In this document: positions 35,408 through 43,342 of the stretch, piece by piece | Layout: each line of letters starts with the position of its first letter | Position numbering within the stretch: position 1 is the stretch's first letter | Source of the DNA: Actinomyces procaprae | GTDB lineage: Bacteria; Actinomycetota; Actinomycetes; Actinomycetales; Actinomycetaceae | DNA length: 64,000 nt | Reading direction: 5' to 3' | Assembly: GCF_004798665.1 (NCBI RefSeq) | Contig: NZ_CP039292.1 | Location: forward strand, 3,100,001 to 3,164,000 | The notes under the pieces: model-generated | Seen by the model: only the letters and a program-made list of their open reading frames with translations | Told to the model about the DNA's origin: nothing | Databases searched by the model: none | Position numbers and translations under genes: made by a program

Positions 35408-36409
35408 TCAGTTCGCCTCCGGCACGGGCGTGCGGGCGACGATTCGCTCCAGGGACGCGGTGGCGGCGGCGAGCGCCGCGGCGGCCTCGGTGTAGTGGCC
35501 GGCGGGCACGAGCCGGTGGGCGAGCACGTCGGTGGCGGCGCGGGCGACGTCGTCGGGGGACACGAATCCGCGCCCGGCCATGGCCGCGCGGGCTCGGGCG
35601 ACGGCGGCCAGGTGGAGTCCGGCCCGGGGGCTGGCGCCCAGGGCGATGGCATCGTCGCTGCGGGTGGCGGAAACCAGGGCGACGATGTAGCGGGCGACGG
35701 CTGGGGCCAGGTGCAGGGCGGCGACGGCGGTGCGGGCCGCGCGGGCATCGTGCTCGGAGGCGATGGGGGCGAGGTCGGCCAGCGGGTCGGCGGTGCCGCG
35801 GGCGAGCAGCATGGCCGCTTCGGCGTCGGCGTCGGGGTAGCCCATGGTCAGGCGGGCCATGAAGCGGTCGCGTTGCGCCTCCGGCAGCGCGAAGGTGCCC
35901 TCCATCTCCAGGGGGTTCTGGGTGGCGACGACGATGAACGGGTCGGGCAGGGGCAGGGAGCGGCCCTCGACGCTGACCTGCCCCTCCCCCATGGCCTCCA
36001 ACAGGGCCGACTGGGTGCGGGGCGTGGCCCGGTTGATCTCGTCGGCGACCACGACGCCGGCGAACACCGGGCCGGGGTGGAAGCGGAACTCGCGGGTGGA
36101 CTGGTCGTAGACGCTTACGCCGGTGACGTCGGCGGGCAGGAGGTCGGCGGTGAACTGGATGCGGGAGGAGGACAGGTCCAGGCAGCGGGCCAGCGCCAGG
36201 GCGAGGGTGGTCTTGGCGACGCCGGGCACGTCCTCGATCAGGAGGTGGCCGCCGGCCAGGAAGGTGGCCAGGAGGGTGTCGATCGCCTCGGTCTTGCCGA
36301 CGACGACGCGCCCCATCCGCTCGCGCAGCGCTTCGGCGAGTTCGCGCAGGGCGGCGGGGGTCATCGGTGTGTACGCGTCGGCGGCGCCACGGCTATCAGC
36401 GCTGGTCAT
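35408..36409 (-). CDS. moxR: MoxR-family AAA+ ATPase
   Basis: The 333-residue ATPase has Walker A EDVPGVAKTTLALALA near residue 62, Walker B VVVADEINRATPRTQSALLE near 125, sensor I IVVATQNPLEMEGTFALPEA near 160, and the lid SPRAGLHLAAVARA near 265. MoxR proteins act as chaperones that load cofactors or remodel von Willebrand/DUF58-type partners. The DUF58-transglutaminase genes follow directly on the same strand, with a 4-bp gap, the usual arrangement. Confidence 0.9.
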   Translation of the reverse strand: MTSADSRGAADAYTPMTPAALRELAEALRERMGRVVVGKTEAIDTLLATFLAGGHLLIEDVPGVAKTTLALALARCLDLSSSRIQFTADLLPADVTGVSVYDQSTREFRFHPGPVFAGVVVADEINRATPRTQSALLEAMGEGQVSVEGRSLPLPDPFIVVATQNPLEMEGTFALPEAQRDRFMARLTMGYPDADAEAAMLLARGTADPLADLAPIASEHDARAARTAVAALHLAPAVARYIVALVSATRSDDAIALGASPRAGLHLAAVARARAAMAGRGFVSPDDVARAATDVLAHRLVPAGHYTEAAAALAAATASLERIVARTPVPEAN

Positions 36410-36616
36410 GCGCCGATTCTGGCAGAGCCCACCGGTCGGTGGCAGGGGGTCGCAGTACCTGGCAGCGCGAGTCCGGGCGCTTCCCGCAAGGCGCGAGTTC
36501 GTGTCGCCTAAGTATTGACCTGCGTCTGATTATCGCGCATCCTGAGACCACCGTCACAACGCGGCTCGCATTGTGTGGATGCACGCGCAGCGGCCCGCAG
36601 AAGGAGCGTGAGTCCC

Positions 36617-37147
36617 GTGCCCCCGACTGTCCCCGTGGCCCTCGCGGTGGGGCGGATCCTGATCGGCCTGCTACTCACGGTCAGCGCCTACACGAGGCTC
36701 ACCGCCCCGCGAGAGCTGCAGGTGGCCGACGTCACCGGTTACCGCCTTCTCCCCGGACGAGGCCCGCGGGCCGTGGCGATTGCCCTGCCCGCGGTCGAAC
36801 TGTTCTTGGCGGGCTGCCTGGTGCTGGGCGGTCGCCTGCCCATCACCGAAACGATCACCGCCGTCCTGCTGCTGGCGCTGGCCGGCGCCTCGGTCAGCGT
36901 GCTCGCGCGCGGCATCAAGGCCGACTGCGGCTACTTCGGCTCGCGGCTGCGGTGGCGGGTGGGACCCGGCGTCGTCGCAGCGAATGTGGCGCTGGCCGCG
37001 GTGCTCGTGGCCGACCTGCTTGTCACCCCGCAGCGCCTGGTGCTGGCCAGCCCCGGCAGCAACATGGTGGTCATCGTGCTGGGTATCGCCATGGTCTTCA
37101 ATCTGCTGACGAACTGGGACAAGTTCCGTCAGCCGCAGCCGGCCTGA
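36617..37147 (+). CDS. MauE/DoxX-like four-helix membrane protein
   Basis: The protein (about 176 residues) has four membrane helices and the motif GIKADCGYFGSRLRWRVGPG between helices 3 and 4, which matches the DCGCFG-type motif of MauE-like proteins but with Tyr in place of the second Cys. MauE relatives help form disulfides or quinone-linked centres. The GTG at 36617 is chosen because AAGGAG lies about 10 nt upstream; GTGs at 36575 and 36608 are in frame. A decayed copy lies at 42944-43098. Confidence 0.7.
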   Translation: MPPTVPVALAVGRILIGLLLTVSAYTRLTAPRELQVADVTGYRLLPGRGPRAVAIALPAVELFLAGCLVLGGRLPITETITAVLLLALAGASVSVLARGIKADCGYFGSRLRWRVGPGVVAANVALAAVLVADLLVTPQRLVLASPGSNMVVIVLGIAMVFNLLTNWDKFRQPQPA

Positions 37148-37219
37148 GGACCACCCGCCGGGTCGCGCTCTGTGCTGGACGGCCGATGGTGACGGCGCAG
37201 TGGTCGTACAGCGCCGCGT

Positions 37220-39697
37220 TCATGCTCCGCCCGCATCGTGGCCCGCTTCAAACGCATCTACTGCTGGCACGCCATCACGGATGGTCACTCCGGAAAGATC
37301 GGGATCGAGTAACCAGCTGGCGAATTGAAGCATGTTGCCCGAGTCGGACGACAGCACTACGGCGTCTAGCCTGGGGCGCCCGGTGGAGTCCTGTTTCATC
37401 CACGCGTAGGTGTAGCGCCTGCCGTCGGGGTTCTCGTAGGCGCCGGGTGGAAGCAGTCCGCGCTCATCGAGCTTGGCGTACACCTCCGCCAGGAAGTGCC
37501 GCCTGACCGCCTCAGACATTCCGAGCTCCTGCACGTCAGTCCGCCCGGGTGCGCCGACAGTGGGATTCTGCAGTGCGGCCGCGGTGTAGGCCCGCGCGGT
37601 GTGCCGCGCCGTACCGCCCCAGGCGGGCCCGGCGGCACCGGCAACGGTATCGGCGGTGGAATACACCCCGTCGTCGAAGGCATTGAGGAGCATCTGGCTT
37701 GTCGCATCCAGCTGCTCTCCCTCAGCACCGCGACCCTTTTCAGCGGCGCCCTGGATGTATCCGAGCAGACGACCATCGGGGTAAAGCTTCTGAACGATCA
37801 GGGCGCTCGCGCCCTTCAGAGTCGACTTGCCTGCGTCTTCCAAGTCATCTGAGTCGGCAGGGAGCGTGTTCAGCGCATCGTCGAGGCGCAGCGAGGTGTA
37901 CCTGCCAGCAGCGGCCGACACGGTCTGTAGCGCAATGTCGTCTTTAAGCGTCTCCTGCAACAACGACCGAACCTCGTTCGGATGGTAACCCTCCCAACCG
38001 GCCGACAAATTGGCATTGAATGCCGAGTCCTCGTTCGAATTCTCAGTATTGTTTGCGGCCTCATCCACTTCCTGCATGGAGTTGGCCAGCACTACGGCCG
38101 TGTTCTGCCGCGAAGTACCCGTCCACAGGCCGTCCTTGCGCCCGGCCATGTCGACCGCGGCCTGCTCCGTGATCCACGCGGCACGCTCGTCCTTGGTACC
38201 CGTGGTCAGCTGCCTGTGCTCCGAGGCTCCCGCGAAGGCCGCAGTGAGCGCCTCAAAACCGGCCGAGTCCCAGTCACGCCCCTTAAGCCACTCCCAAGTA
38301 GTGACATCAACCTCCACGGTCTGCTCGGTAGCACGATCATCAACCGGCGGCGCCAGGAAGTCCAGAGCCGCATCGGGCTGCCGCCCCATCGCAGTCAGAA
38401 TCCCGGCCATGGGATCCCAATCACCCACGCTGCCTTCCGGAGGCGACGCTTTCATCCGCTGCGACTGCCACGCCGGCAGCCCGTCACGGCTCTGCTCGTG
38501 TGCTCGTATCGCGTACCCCAGGTCCTGGAGGAAGTAGTGGTTGAACACCCCGCCAGCAGTCGTCGGCGCCCCGGTCAGTATGTTCGTCGCCGAGCGGTTG
38601 GCCCCTTCCAGCAGCAGGTTGAAGCCGAGCGGCATGTAGTAGGGGTAGTCCTCGTCTGTGACCAGCCCGCTCAGTTTCTTGGCGTAGTCAGAGCGGTGCT
38701 GCGGAGTCCAGGCCGAGGAGTGAGTAGCAGTGCCGAAGCAGATCGACAGCGCCGCCTGGGCTGACAACCATGCGTCGTCGGTCCGCTGCCGACGGGTCGC
38801 GTATTCGGTGTCAGGATCACTCGGATCGTAAGCGGGAAGGTTCTCGGTCTGCTGCAGCCGCAGCTGATTAATCGTATAGGCCAGTTCCGCCATGCTCTCG
38901 GGACCCATGGCGTCGGCGAAGGCAGCGGCATACACCTCGTCGTTCTGATGCTCAGCCACCGAACCATTCATCAGCTCCAGCAGCTCATCAGGACCGGCGT
39001 TCTTCACCTCCTCCGCATCACTTCGGGCCCGGTCCAATGAATCCGCAGTCGCCGCGACCGCTGCGGTTTGCTCAGCGGTGGCGAAAGCAGTCGGTTCAGC
39101 GCTGGGAGCAGCATCGGTCGGGTCGTTCCAGTTAGGGCCTGGGTCATCGGCGCGTGAGTCCACTCCATCCAGCACCTGTGGTGCGTACTTGATCACCAGC
39201 TCCTCCAGCGCCGCAACCGTCGACTCATCAGCATCCTCCGCAACCACCGTGTACATGGCAAACCCGGCACGACCTTCCAGCCAATATGCATAACCATTCG
39301 GGTGCACAGGATTTCCCGTGGACAGGTAAGAGAATACGCGCGCTTCCGTACCCGGGATCTCACGCCCCTCACCCCCAGTAATCGCCTCCAACGTCGCAAA
39401 TGCGTTGTCACCATCCTGCCCAAACACAACCCACGAGTCGCTAGTGCCGTGCACCGCCAGCACAGCCCGCTCACCCTCGATAGCACAATACGACAATCTG
39501 CCGGCCCCCTCCTCAACCTCCGTCACACGACCCACAATCGGAGCCACATCCTCCTCCGCAATCAATCCACAATAAGGGCCCGCAACCGAACCACCACCAC
39601 AACCACTCATGCAACCCACCGATGCCACCATAAACAACACCATCACAACCGCACAGAGCGGCGGCATACGGCTAAATTTGAACCGCAGCATTGTCAC
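37220..39697 (-). CDS. Chimeric lipoprotein: lipoprotein domain fused to an N-terminally truncated copy of the large helical protein
   Basis: Residues 1-200 repeat the neighbouring lipoprotein (39694-40362): signal peptide with lipobox near VGCMSGC, SVAGPYCGLIAEEDVAPIVG, GGEGREIPGTEARVFSYL, LEELVIKYAPQVLDGV. Residues about 235-825 repeat the large protein at 40359-42470 from PDELLELMNGSVAEHQNDEV to the end, lacking its first 115 residues. The junction is in frame. The GTG start overlaps the upstream lipoprotein stop (GTGA). The C-terminal part may belong to the DUF6571 group; function unknown. The product should be tethered outside the membrane. Confidence 0.75.
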   Translation of the reverse strand: MTMLRFKFSRMPPLCAVVMVLFMVASVGCMSGCGGGSVAGPYCGLIAEEDVAPIVGRVTEVEEGAGRLSYCAIEGERAVLAVHGTSDSWVVFGQDGDNAFATLEAITGGEGREIPGTEARVFSYLSTGNPVHPNGYAYWLEGRAGFAMYTVVAEDADESTVAALEELVIKYAPQVLDGVDSRADDPGPNWNDPTDAAPSAEPTAFATAEQTAAVAATADSLDRARSDAEEVKNAGPDELLELMNGSVAEHQNDEVYAAAFADAMGPESMAELAYTINQLRLQQTENLPAYDPSDPDTEYATRRQRTDDAWLSAQAALSICFGTATHSSAWTPQHRSDYAKKLSGLVTDEDYPYYMPLGFNLLLEGANRSATNILTGAPTTAGGVFNHYFLQDLGYAIRAHEQSRDGLPAWQSQRMKASPPEGSVGDWDPMAGILTAMGRQPDAALDFLAPPVDDRATEQTVEVDVTTWEWLKGRDWDSAGFEALTAAFAGASEHRQLTTGTKDERAAWITEQAAVDMAGRKDGLWTGTSRQNTAVVLANSMQEVDEAANNTENSNEDSAFNANLSAGWEGYHPNEVRSLLQETLKDDIALQTVSAAAGRYTSLRLDDALNTLPADSDDLEDAGKSTLKGASALIVQKLYPDGRLLGYIQGAAEKGRGAEGEQLDATSQMLLNAFDDGVYSTADTVAGAAGPAWGGTARHTARAYTAAALQNPTVGAPGRTDVQELGMSEAVRRHFLAEVYAKLDERGLLPPGAYENPDGRRYTYAWMKQDSTGRPRLDAVVLSSDSGNMLQFASWLLDPDLSGVTIRDGVPAVDAFEAGHDAGGA

Positions 39698-40362
39698 CGT
39701 CCTGGCGATCCGGTGGACGTAGACTCCGCCTCGTTGGACGAGTCCGCAGTCTGGACGGCAGACGGCTCGCCGCTCGGCGCCGAAGTAGCCGGATCGTTCC
39801 AGTTCGGACCGGGGTCCTCCGTACGCGATGCCACCCCATCCAAGACCTGCGGCGCGTACTTGATCACCAACTCCTCCAACGCCGCAACCGTCGTCTCATC
39901 AGCATCCTCGGCAACCACGGTGTACATCGTGAACCCGGCACGACCCTCCAGCCAGTACGCATAAGCATCCGGGTATTGCCGACTAGCGTCGAGATAGGAG
40001 AACACCCGCGCACCGGTCCCCGGAATCTCACGCCCCTCACCCCCAGTAATCGTTTCCAACGTGGTGAACGCATTATTGCCACCCTGACCGAACCCGACCC
40101 ACGAGTCAGTAGTGCTGATTGCGACAAGTATGCCGCGCTCACCATGAATCCGACAGCCCATCACGCTAGAACGTTCATCTTCAACACTTTCCACCCGACC
40201 CACGATAGACGTGACATCATCCTGCTCAAAAACACCACAATACGGGCCCGCAACCGAATCACCAGCACATGAGCCGACACATCCCACCCCCACCAGCAGC
40301 ATCACAAGAAACGCAACTCTCATACGTCGCAACAGCGTACCCATTTGAGCAACCACGGTCAT
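39694..40362 (-). CDS. Lipoprotein of unknown function
   Basis: The 222-residue protein has a signal peptide (RRMRVAFLVMLLVGVGC) and a lipobox at CVGSC, so it should be lipid-anchored. The globular part (about 35-180) shares GPYCG, SDSW/TDSWVGFGQGG, GGEGREIPGTGARVFSYLDA and YAYWLEGRAGFTMYTVVAED with the chimeric protein. A Ser/Thr-rich tail follows. Start and stop overlap the neighbours (ATGA at 40359-40362, GTGA at 39694-39697), so three genes are translationally coupled. I do not recognise the domain. Confidence 0.75.
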   Translation of the reverse strand: MTVVAQMGTLLRRMRVAFLVMLLVGVGCVGSCAGDSVAGPYCGVFEQDDVTSIVGRVESVEDERSSVMGCRIHGERGILVAISTTDSWVGFGQGGNNAFTTLETITGGEGREIPGTGARVFSYLDASRQYPDAYAYWLEGRAGFTMYTVVAEDADETTVAALEELVIKYAPQVLDGVASRTEDPGPNWNDPATSAPSGEPSAVQTADSSNEAESTSTGSPGR

Positions 40363-42470
40363 CGTTTCCCCGCGTTCACACCGTCTTTAAAACCATCTGA
40401 TGAGCGTTTAGCGTCACTAGACACTCCTGAAATGTCAGAATCATCCTGAATCCAACCATTGAATTGCTCAAGGTTATCAGGGTCCGACAACAGCGCACCT
40501 GAATCAATATATGGATCCCCACCGCTGTCCTGCTTCATCCATCCGCTGTAGGAAGAATAGAAGTCGCCTTCACGATTCTTGTATGCGCCAGGCGGAAGAT
40601 AACCGCGCTCGTCAAGCTTAACGTATGTCTCCGCAAGGAGTCGTTGCTCGACCTTGTCCTGCATTTCGACCGCCTCGTCCTGCGCCTGCTGCGCGTTTGA
40701 CGGCAACGAGTCGCCCGCCGCATCGAGTGCGTAGGACTCCGCGATGCTTAGCGCCTTACTCGCCACAGCGGACTGCGGCCCCGGGATGAAGCTCAGCCCT
40801 TTACCGAAGGCATTGAGGATCATTTGGTTAGTCGCGTCTTTTTCAGCCGCCGCGTCGCCGCGACCTTTCTCCGCGGCTCCCTGAATGTAGCCGAGCAGAC
40901 GACCATCGGCGTTGCGGGTCTGGGAAACCCGGTCATAAGCGTCCTCATAACTTGCGTCCTCGGGCAGTGTGTCCAGTGAGCTATCGAGGCGCAGCGATGC
41001 GTATCTACCCGCGGCGTCCGACACGGTCTGTAGCGCGATGTCGTCTTTAAGCGTCTCCTGCAACAACGACCGAACTTCTTCCTCGTGTCCTTTCTTCCAG
41101 CCCGCAGGCATCGAGACATTGAAATCTGATGCCTCGCCAGATCTTTGTGCACCATTAGCGGCCTCGTCTATCTCCTGCATGGAGTTGGCCAGCACTACGG
41201 CCGCGTTCTGCCGCGAAGTATCAGTCCACAGGCTGCCCTTACGTCCGGCCATGTCGACCACCGCCTGCTCCGTGATCCATGCAGCACGCTCATCCTTGGT
41301 CCCCGTGGTCAGCTGTCTGTGCTCCGAAGCGCCGGCAACGGCTGCCGTGAGCGCTTCAAAACTGGTCGAGTCCCAGCCACGTCCCTGCAGCCACTCCCAG
41401 GTCGTGCCATCAACCTCCACGGTCTGCTCGATGGCACGGTCATCAACCGGCGGTGCCAGGAAGTCCAAAGCCGCATCAGGCTGCCGCCCCATCGCAGTCA
41501 GGATCCCGGCCATGGGATCCCAATCACCCACGCTGCCTTCCGGAGACGGCGTCTTCATCCGCTGCGACTGCCACGCCGGGTAACCGTCGCAAGTCTTCTC
41601 ATGCGCCTGTACGGCATGTCCCAAGTCCAGCAGGAAGTACTTGTTGAACACCCCACCGGCCTGACCAACCTCACCGTCCACTTCAACCGTATTCGCCGCC
41701 GTGCGGTTCGCTCCTTCCAGCAGCAGGTTGAAGCCGAGCGGCATGTAGTAGGGCTGGTCCTCATCCGTGACCAGCTCCGCCAACCCCTCCGCATAGTCCG
41801 CGCGGTGCTGCGGCGTCCATGCCGAGGAGTTCGTCGCTGTGCCGAAGCAGATCGACAGGGTTGCCTGAGCGGAAAGCCACGCGTCGTTGGTCTTGTCCCA
41901 GCGAGTGCCGTAGTCGGTGTCAGGATCATTCGGATCATAGTCGGGAAAGTTCTCAAGCTTATACTGTCGGTCCTTATCAATCCTGTACGCCAGATCGGCC
42001 ATGCCCTCAGACCCCAAGGCGTCGGCGAAGGCAGCGGCGTATACCTCGTCGTTCTGATGATCCGCCACCGACCCATTCATCAGCTCCAACAGTTCATCAG
42101 GCTTGGCATTCTTAGCCTTCTCCGCGTCGATTTCAGCCTGCACCACCGAACTGAGATCGGTCGACGAGTTGATCGTCACGGTGTCCGGCAGGTCATAGGT
42201 GATGACGCCGTCCGCATCCATGCCCGCAATGCCCGACTCATTCAGGCGCACGATCTCATCCTTACAGGACTCAATCTCATCCGCTCTGGCCTTCAAACTG
42301 TCAATGGCGGTCAATGCGTCCGCACTGAAGTCACTGTCAGGAAGATCGACGTCAGCGTTGTCGAACTGTAGATTGATGGCACTTCTGGCGTCCTCCGCAT
42401 CGGTGGCGACCTTACGGATTTGAGCGATGGCGGTTTCCAGCTTCTCGGAGTTGAGGGATACCTTCGTCAT
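40359..42470 (-). CDS. Large helical protein, possible type VII/WXG-like substrate (DUF6571-like)
   Basis: This 703-residue protein starts MTKVSLNSEKLETAIAQIRK, a short helical hairpin of the size and style of WXG/LXG-type export domains, though no clear WxG is seen. The rest, from PDELLELMNGSVADHQNDEV onward, is mostly helical, with NDEVYAAAFADALGSEGMAD and FGTATNSSAWTPQHRADYA, recalling the actinobacterial DUF6571 family. There is no signal peptide. The C-terminal 590 residues are duplicated in the chimeric lipoprotein downstream. It overlaps the lipoprotein gene by ATGA. Type VII secretion is inference. Confidence 0.65.
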   Translation of the reverse strand: MTKVSLNSEKLETAIAQIRKVATDAEDARSAINLQFDNADVDLPDSDFSADALTAIDSLKARADEIESCKDEIVRLNESGIAGMDADGVITYDLPDTVTINSSTDLSSVVQAEIDAEKAKNAKPDELLELMNGSVADHQNDEVYAAAFADALGSEGMADLAYRIDKDRQYKLENFPDYDPNDPDTDYGTRWDKTNDAWLSAQATLSICFGTATNSSAWTPQHRADYAEGLAELVTDEDQPYYMPLGFNLLLEGANRTAANTVEVDGEVGQAGGVFNKYFLLDLGHAVQAHEKTCDGYPAWQSQRMKTPSPEGSVGDWDPMAGILTAMGRQPDAALDFLAPPVDDRAIEQTVEVDGTTWEWLQGRGWDSTSFEALTAAVAGASEHRQLTTGTKDERAAWITEQAVVDMAGRKGSLWTDTSRQNAAVVLANSMQEIDEAANGAQRSGEASDFNVSMPAGWKKGHEEEVRSLLQETLKDDIALQTVSDAAGRYASLRLDSSLDTLPEDASYEDAYDRVSQTRNADGRLLGYIQGAAEKGRGDAAAEKDATNQMILNAFGKGLSFIPGPQSAVASKALSIAESYALDAAGDSLPSNAQQAQDEAVEMQDKVEQRLLAETYVKLDERGYLPPGAYKNREGDFYSSYSGWMKQDSGGDPYIDSGALLSDPDNLEQFNGWIQDDSDISGVSSDAKRSSDGFKDGVNAGKR

Positions 42471-42534
42471 TACTGTTCTTCTCTCGTCTCAGCAGCGATC
42501 CTACGGGATCGCCGACATCCGTCCTGGATCTCAG

Positions 42535-42801
42535 TCATCCTTCGTCACCGTCCTCCGCGTTCGCTATTGCCGTCGCGAGATCGTCACTGAGCCCCGCGAA
42601 TACCGCAATCAGCGCATCGATGTCGGTCTTCGTGTATTCAGACTCTTCATCCGCCAGCGGACCTTCCCAGGTATCGGATGCATTCACCCAGGCGTACAGC
42701 CCCTCTACAATAGTGCACGCATACGGGTTCACCAGGTTTATGTCACAGTTCTTGCGATCGACATAATCCTTCAACTCGGTGAGCTTTTCCTTCTCGGACA
42801 T
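42535..42801 (-). CDS. Small acidic helical protein (88 aa) at the head of the secreted-protein operon
   Basis: The ATG at 42801 has GGAGG 5 nt upstream. The product MSEKEKLTELKDYVDRKNCD... is acidic and helical, with two cysteines (KNCDIN, YACTIV) and a central LYAWVNASDTWEG. It ends 64 nt before the large helical protein. Small helical proteins encoded beside WXG/LXG-like substrates often act as partners or chaperones; that role here is inference. Confidence 0.6.
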   Translation of the reverse strand: MSEKEKLTELKDYVDRKNCDINLVNPYACTIVEGLYAWVNASDTWEGPLADEESEYTKTDIDALIAVFAGLSDDLATAIANAEDGDEG

Positions 42802-42943
42802 CTCTTCCTCCAGGGGTACGTACCGACTCGCGCGTGACGTTACGTCGCTGTCACTGTACCGCAACGAACGGACGATGGCACTTGCAACTGAAACCCCTCT
42901 TGCCGGCGCGACACTTGATCGTTTGTTCGTAGCGCGCCGGGAC

Positions 42944-43098
42944 GCCGCTCCACAGGAACTCCAGGTGGCCGCCACCATCGGTTATCGCATCACGTCCGCG
43001 CCGGGTGCACGCGAAGCCGCATCAGGGCTGACTGCGGCTACTTCGGCTCACTACTGCGGTAGCAGGTGGGCCCGGGCGTCGTCGTGGCGAACTACGAA
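42944..43098 (+). pseudogene. Decayed copy of the MauE/DoxX-like gene
   Basis: Two blocks match the intact gene at 36617. CAGGAACTCCAGGTGGCCG (with APQELQVAATIGYRI in one frame) corresponds to its APRELQVADVTGYRL. GCATCAGGGCTGACTGCGGC onward corresponds to its IKADCGYFGSR...GPGVVAAN region. About 200 bp between the blocks are missing, and frames are broken. No start or stop remains. Confidence 0.8.
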
Positions 43099-43119
43099 CG
43101 AATGCCCCCTGCTACGACG

Positions 43120-43166
43120 TTTTGCACCCTGGTGTACGGCGAATACCCGCACACCAGGGTGCAAAA
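43120..43166. repeat. Perfect 16-bp inverted repeat (hairpin)
   Basis: TTTTGCACCCTGGTGT (43120-43135) is the exact reverse complement of 43151-43166, with a 15-nt loop. Flanking T/A runs are only 4 long. It lies 177 bp past the ppdK stop and just after the MauE remnant, and could act as a terminator for ppdK or be a mobile palindrome. The rest of the gap (43167-43342) shows nothing. Confidence 0.75.
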
Positions 43167-43342
43167 GCTCCTCTCAGGAGACAAAGACTCGCGGCAGCCG
43201 ACAGCCGCTGGGACACACGCCGAGTAAGCGGCAAGACCCTGCCGACTCGCCGACCGGACGACGTCGGCTGGGCTGGCACCCCGTCGGCCGACGTCAGCCC
43301 GACGCGGTTCAGCCCGCCGACGCCGTCGTCACTACGCCGTCG

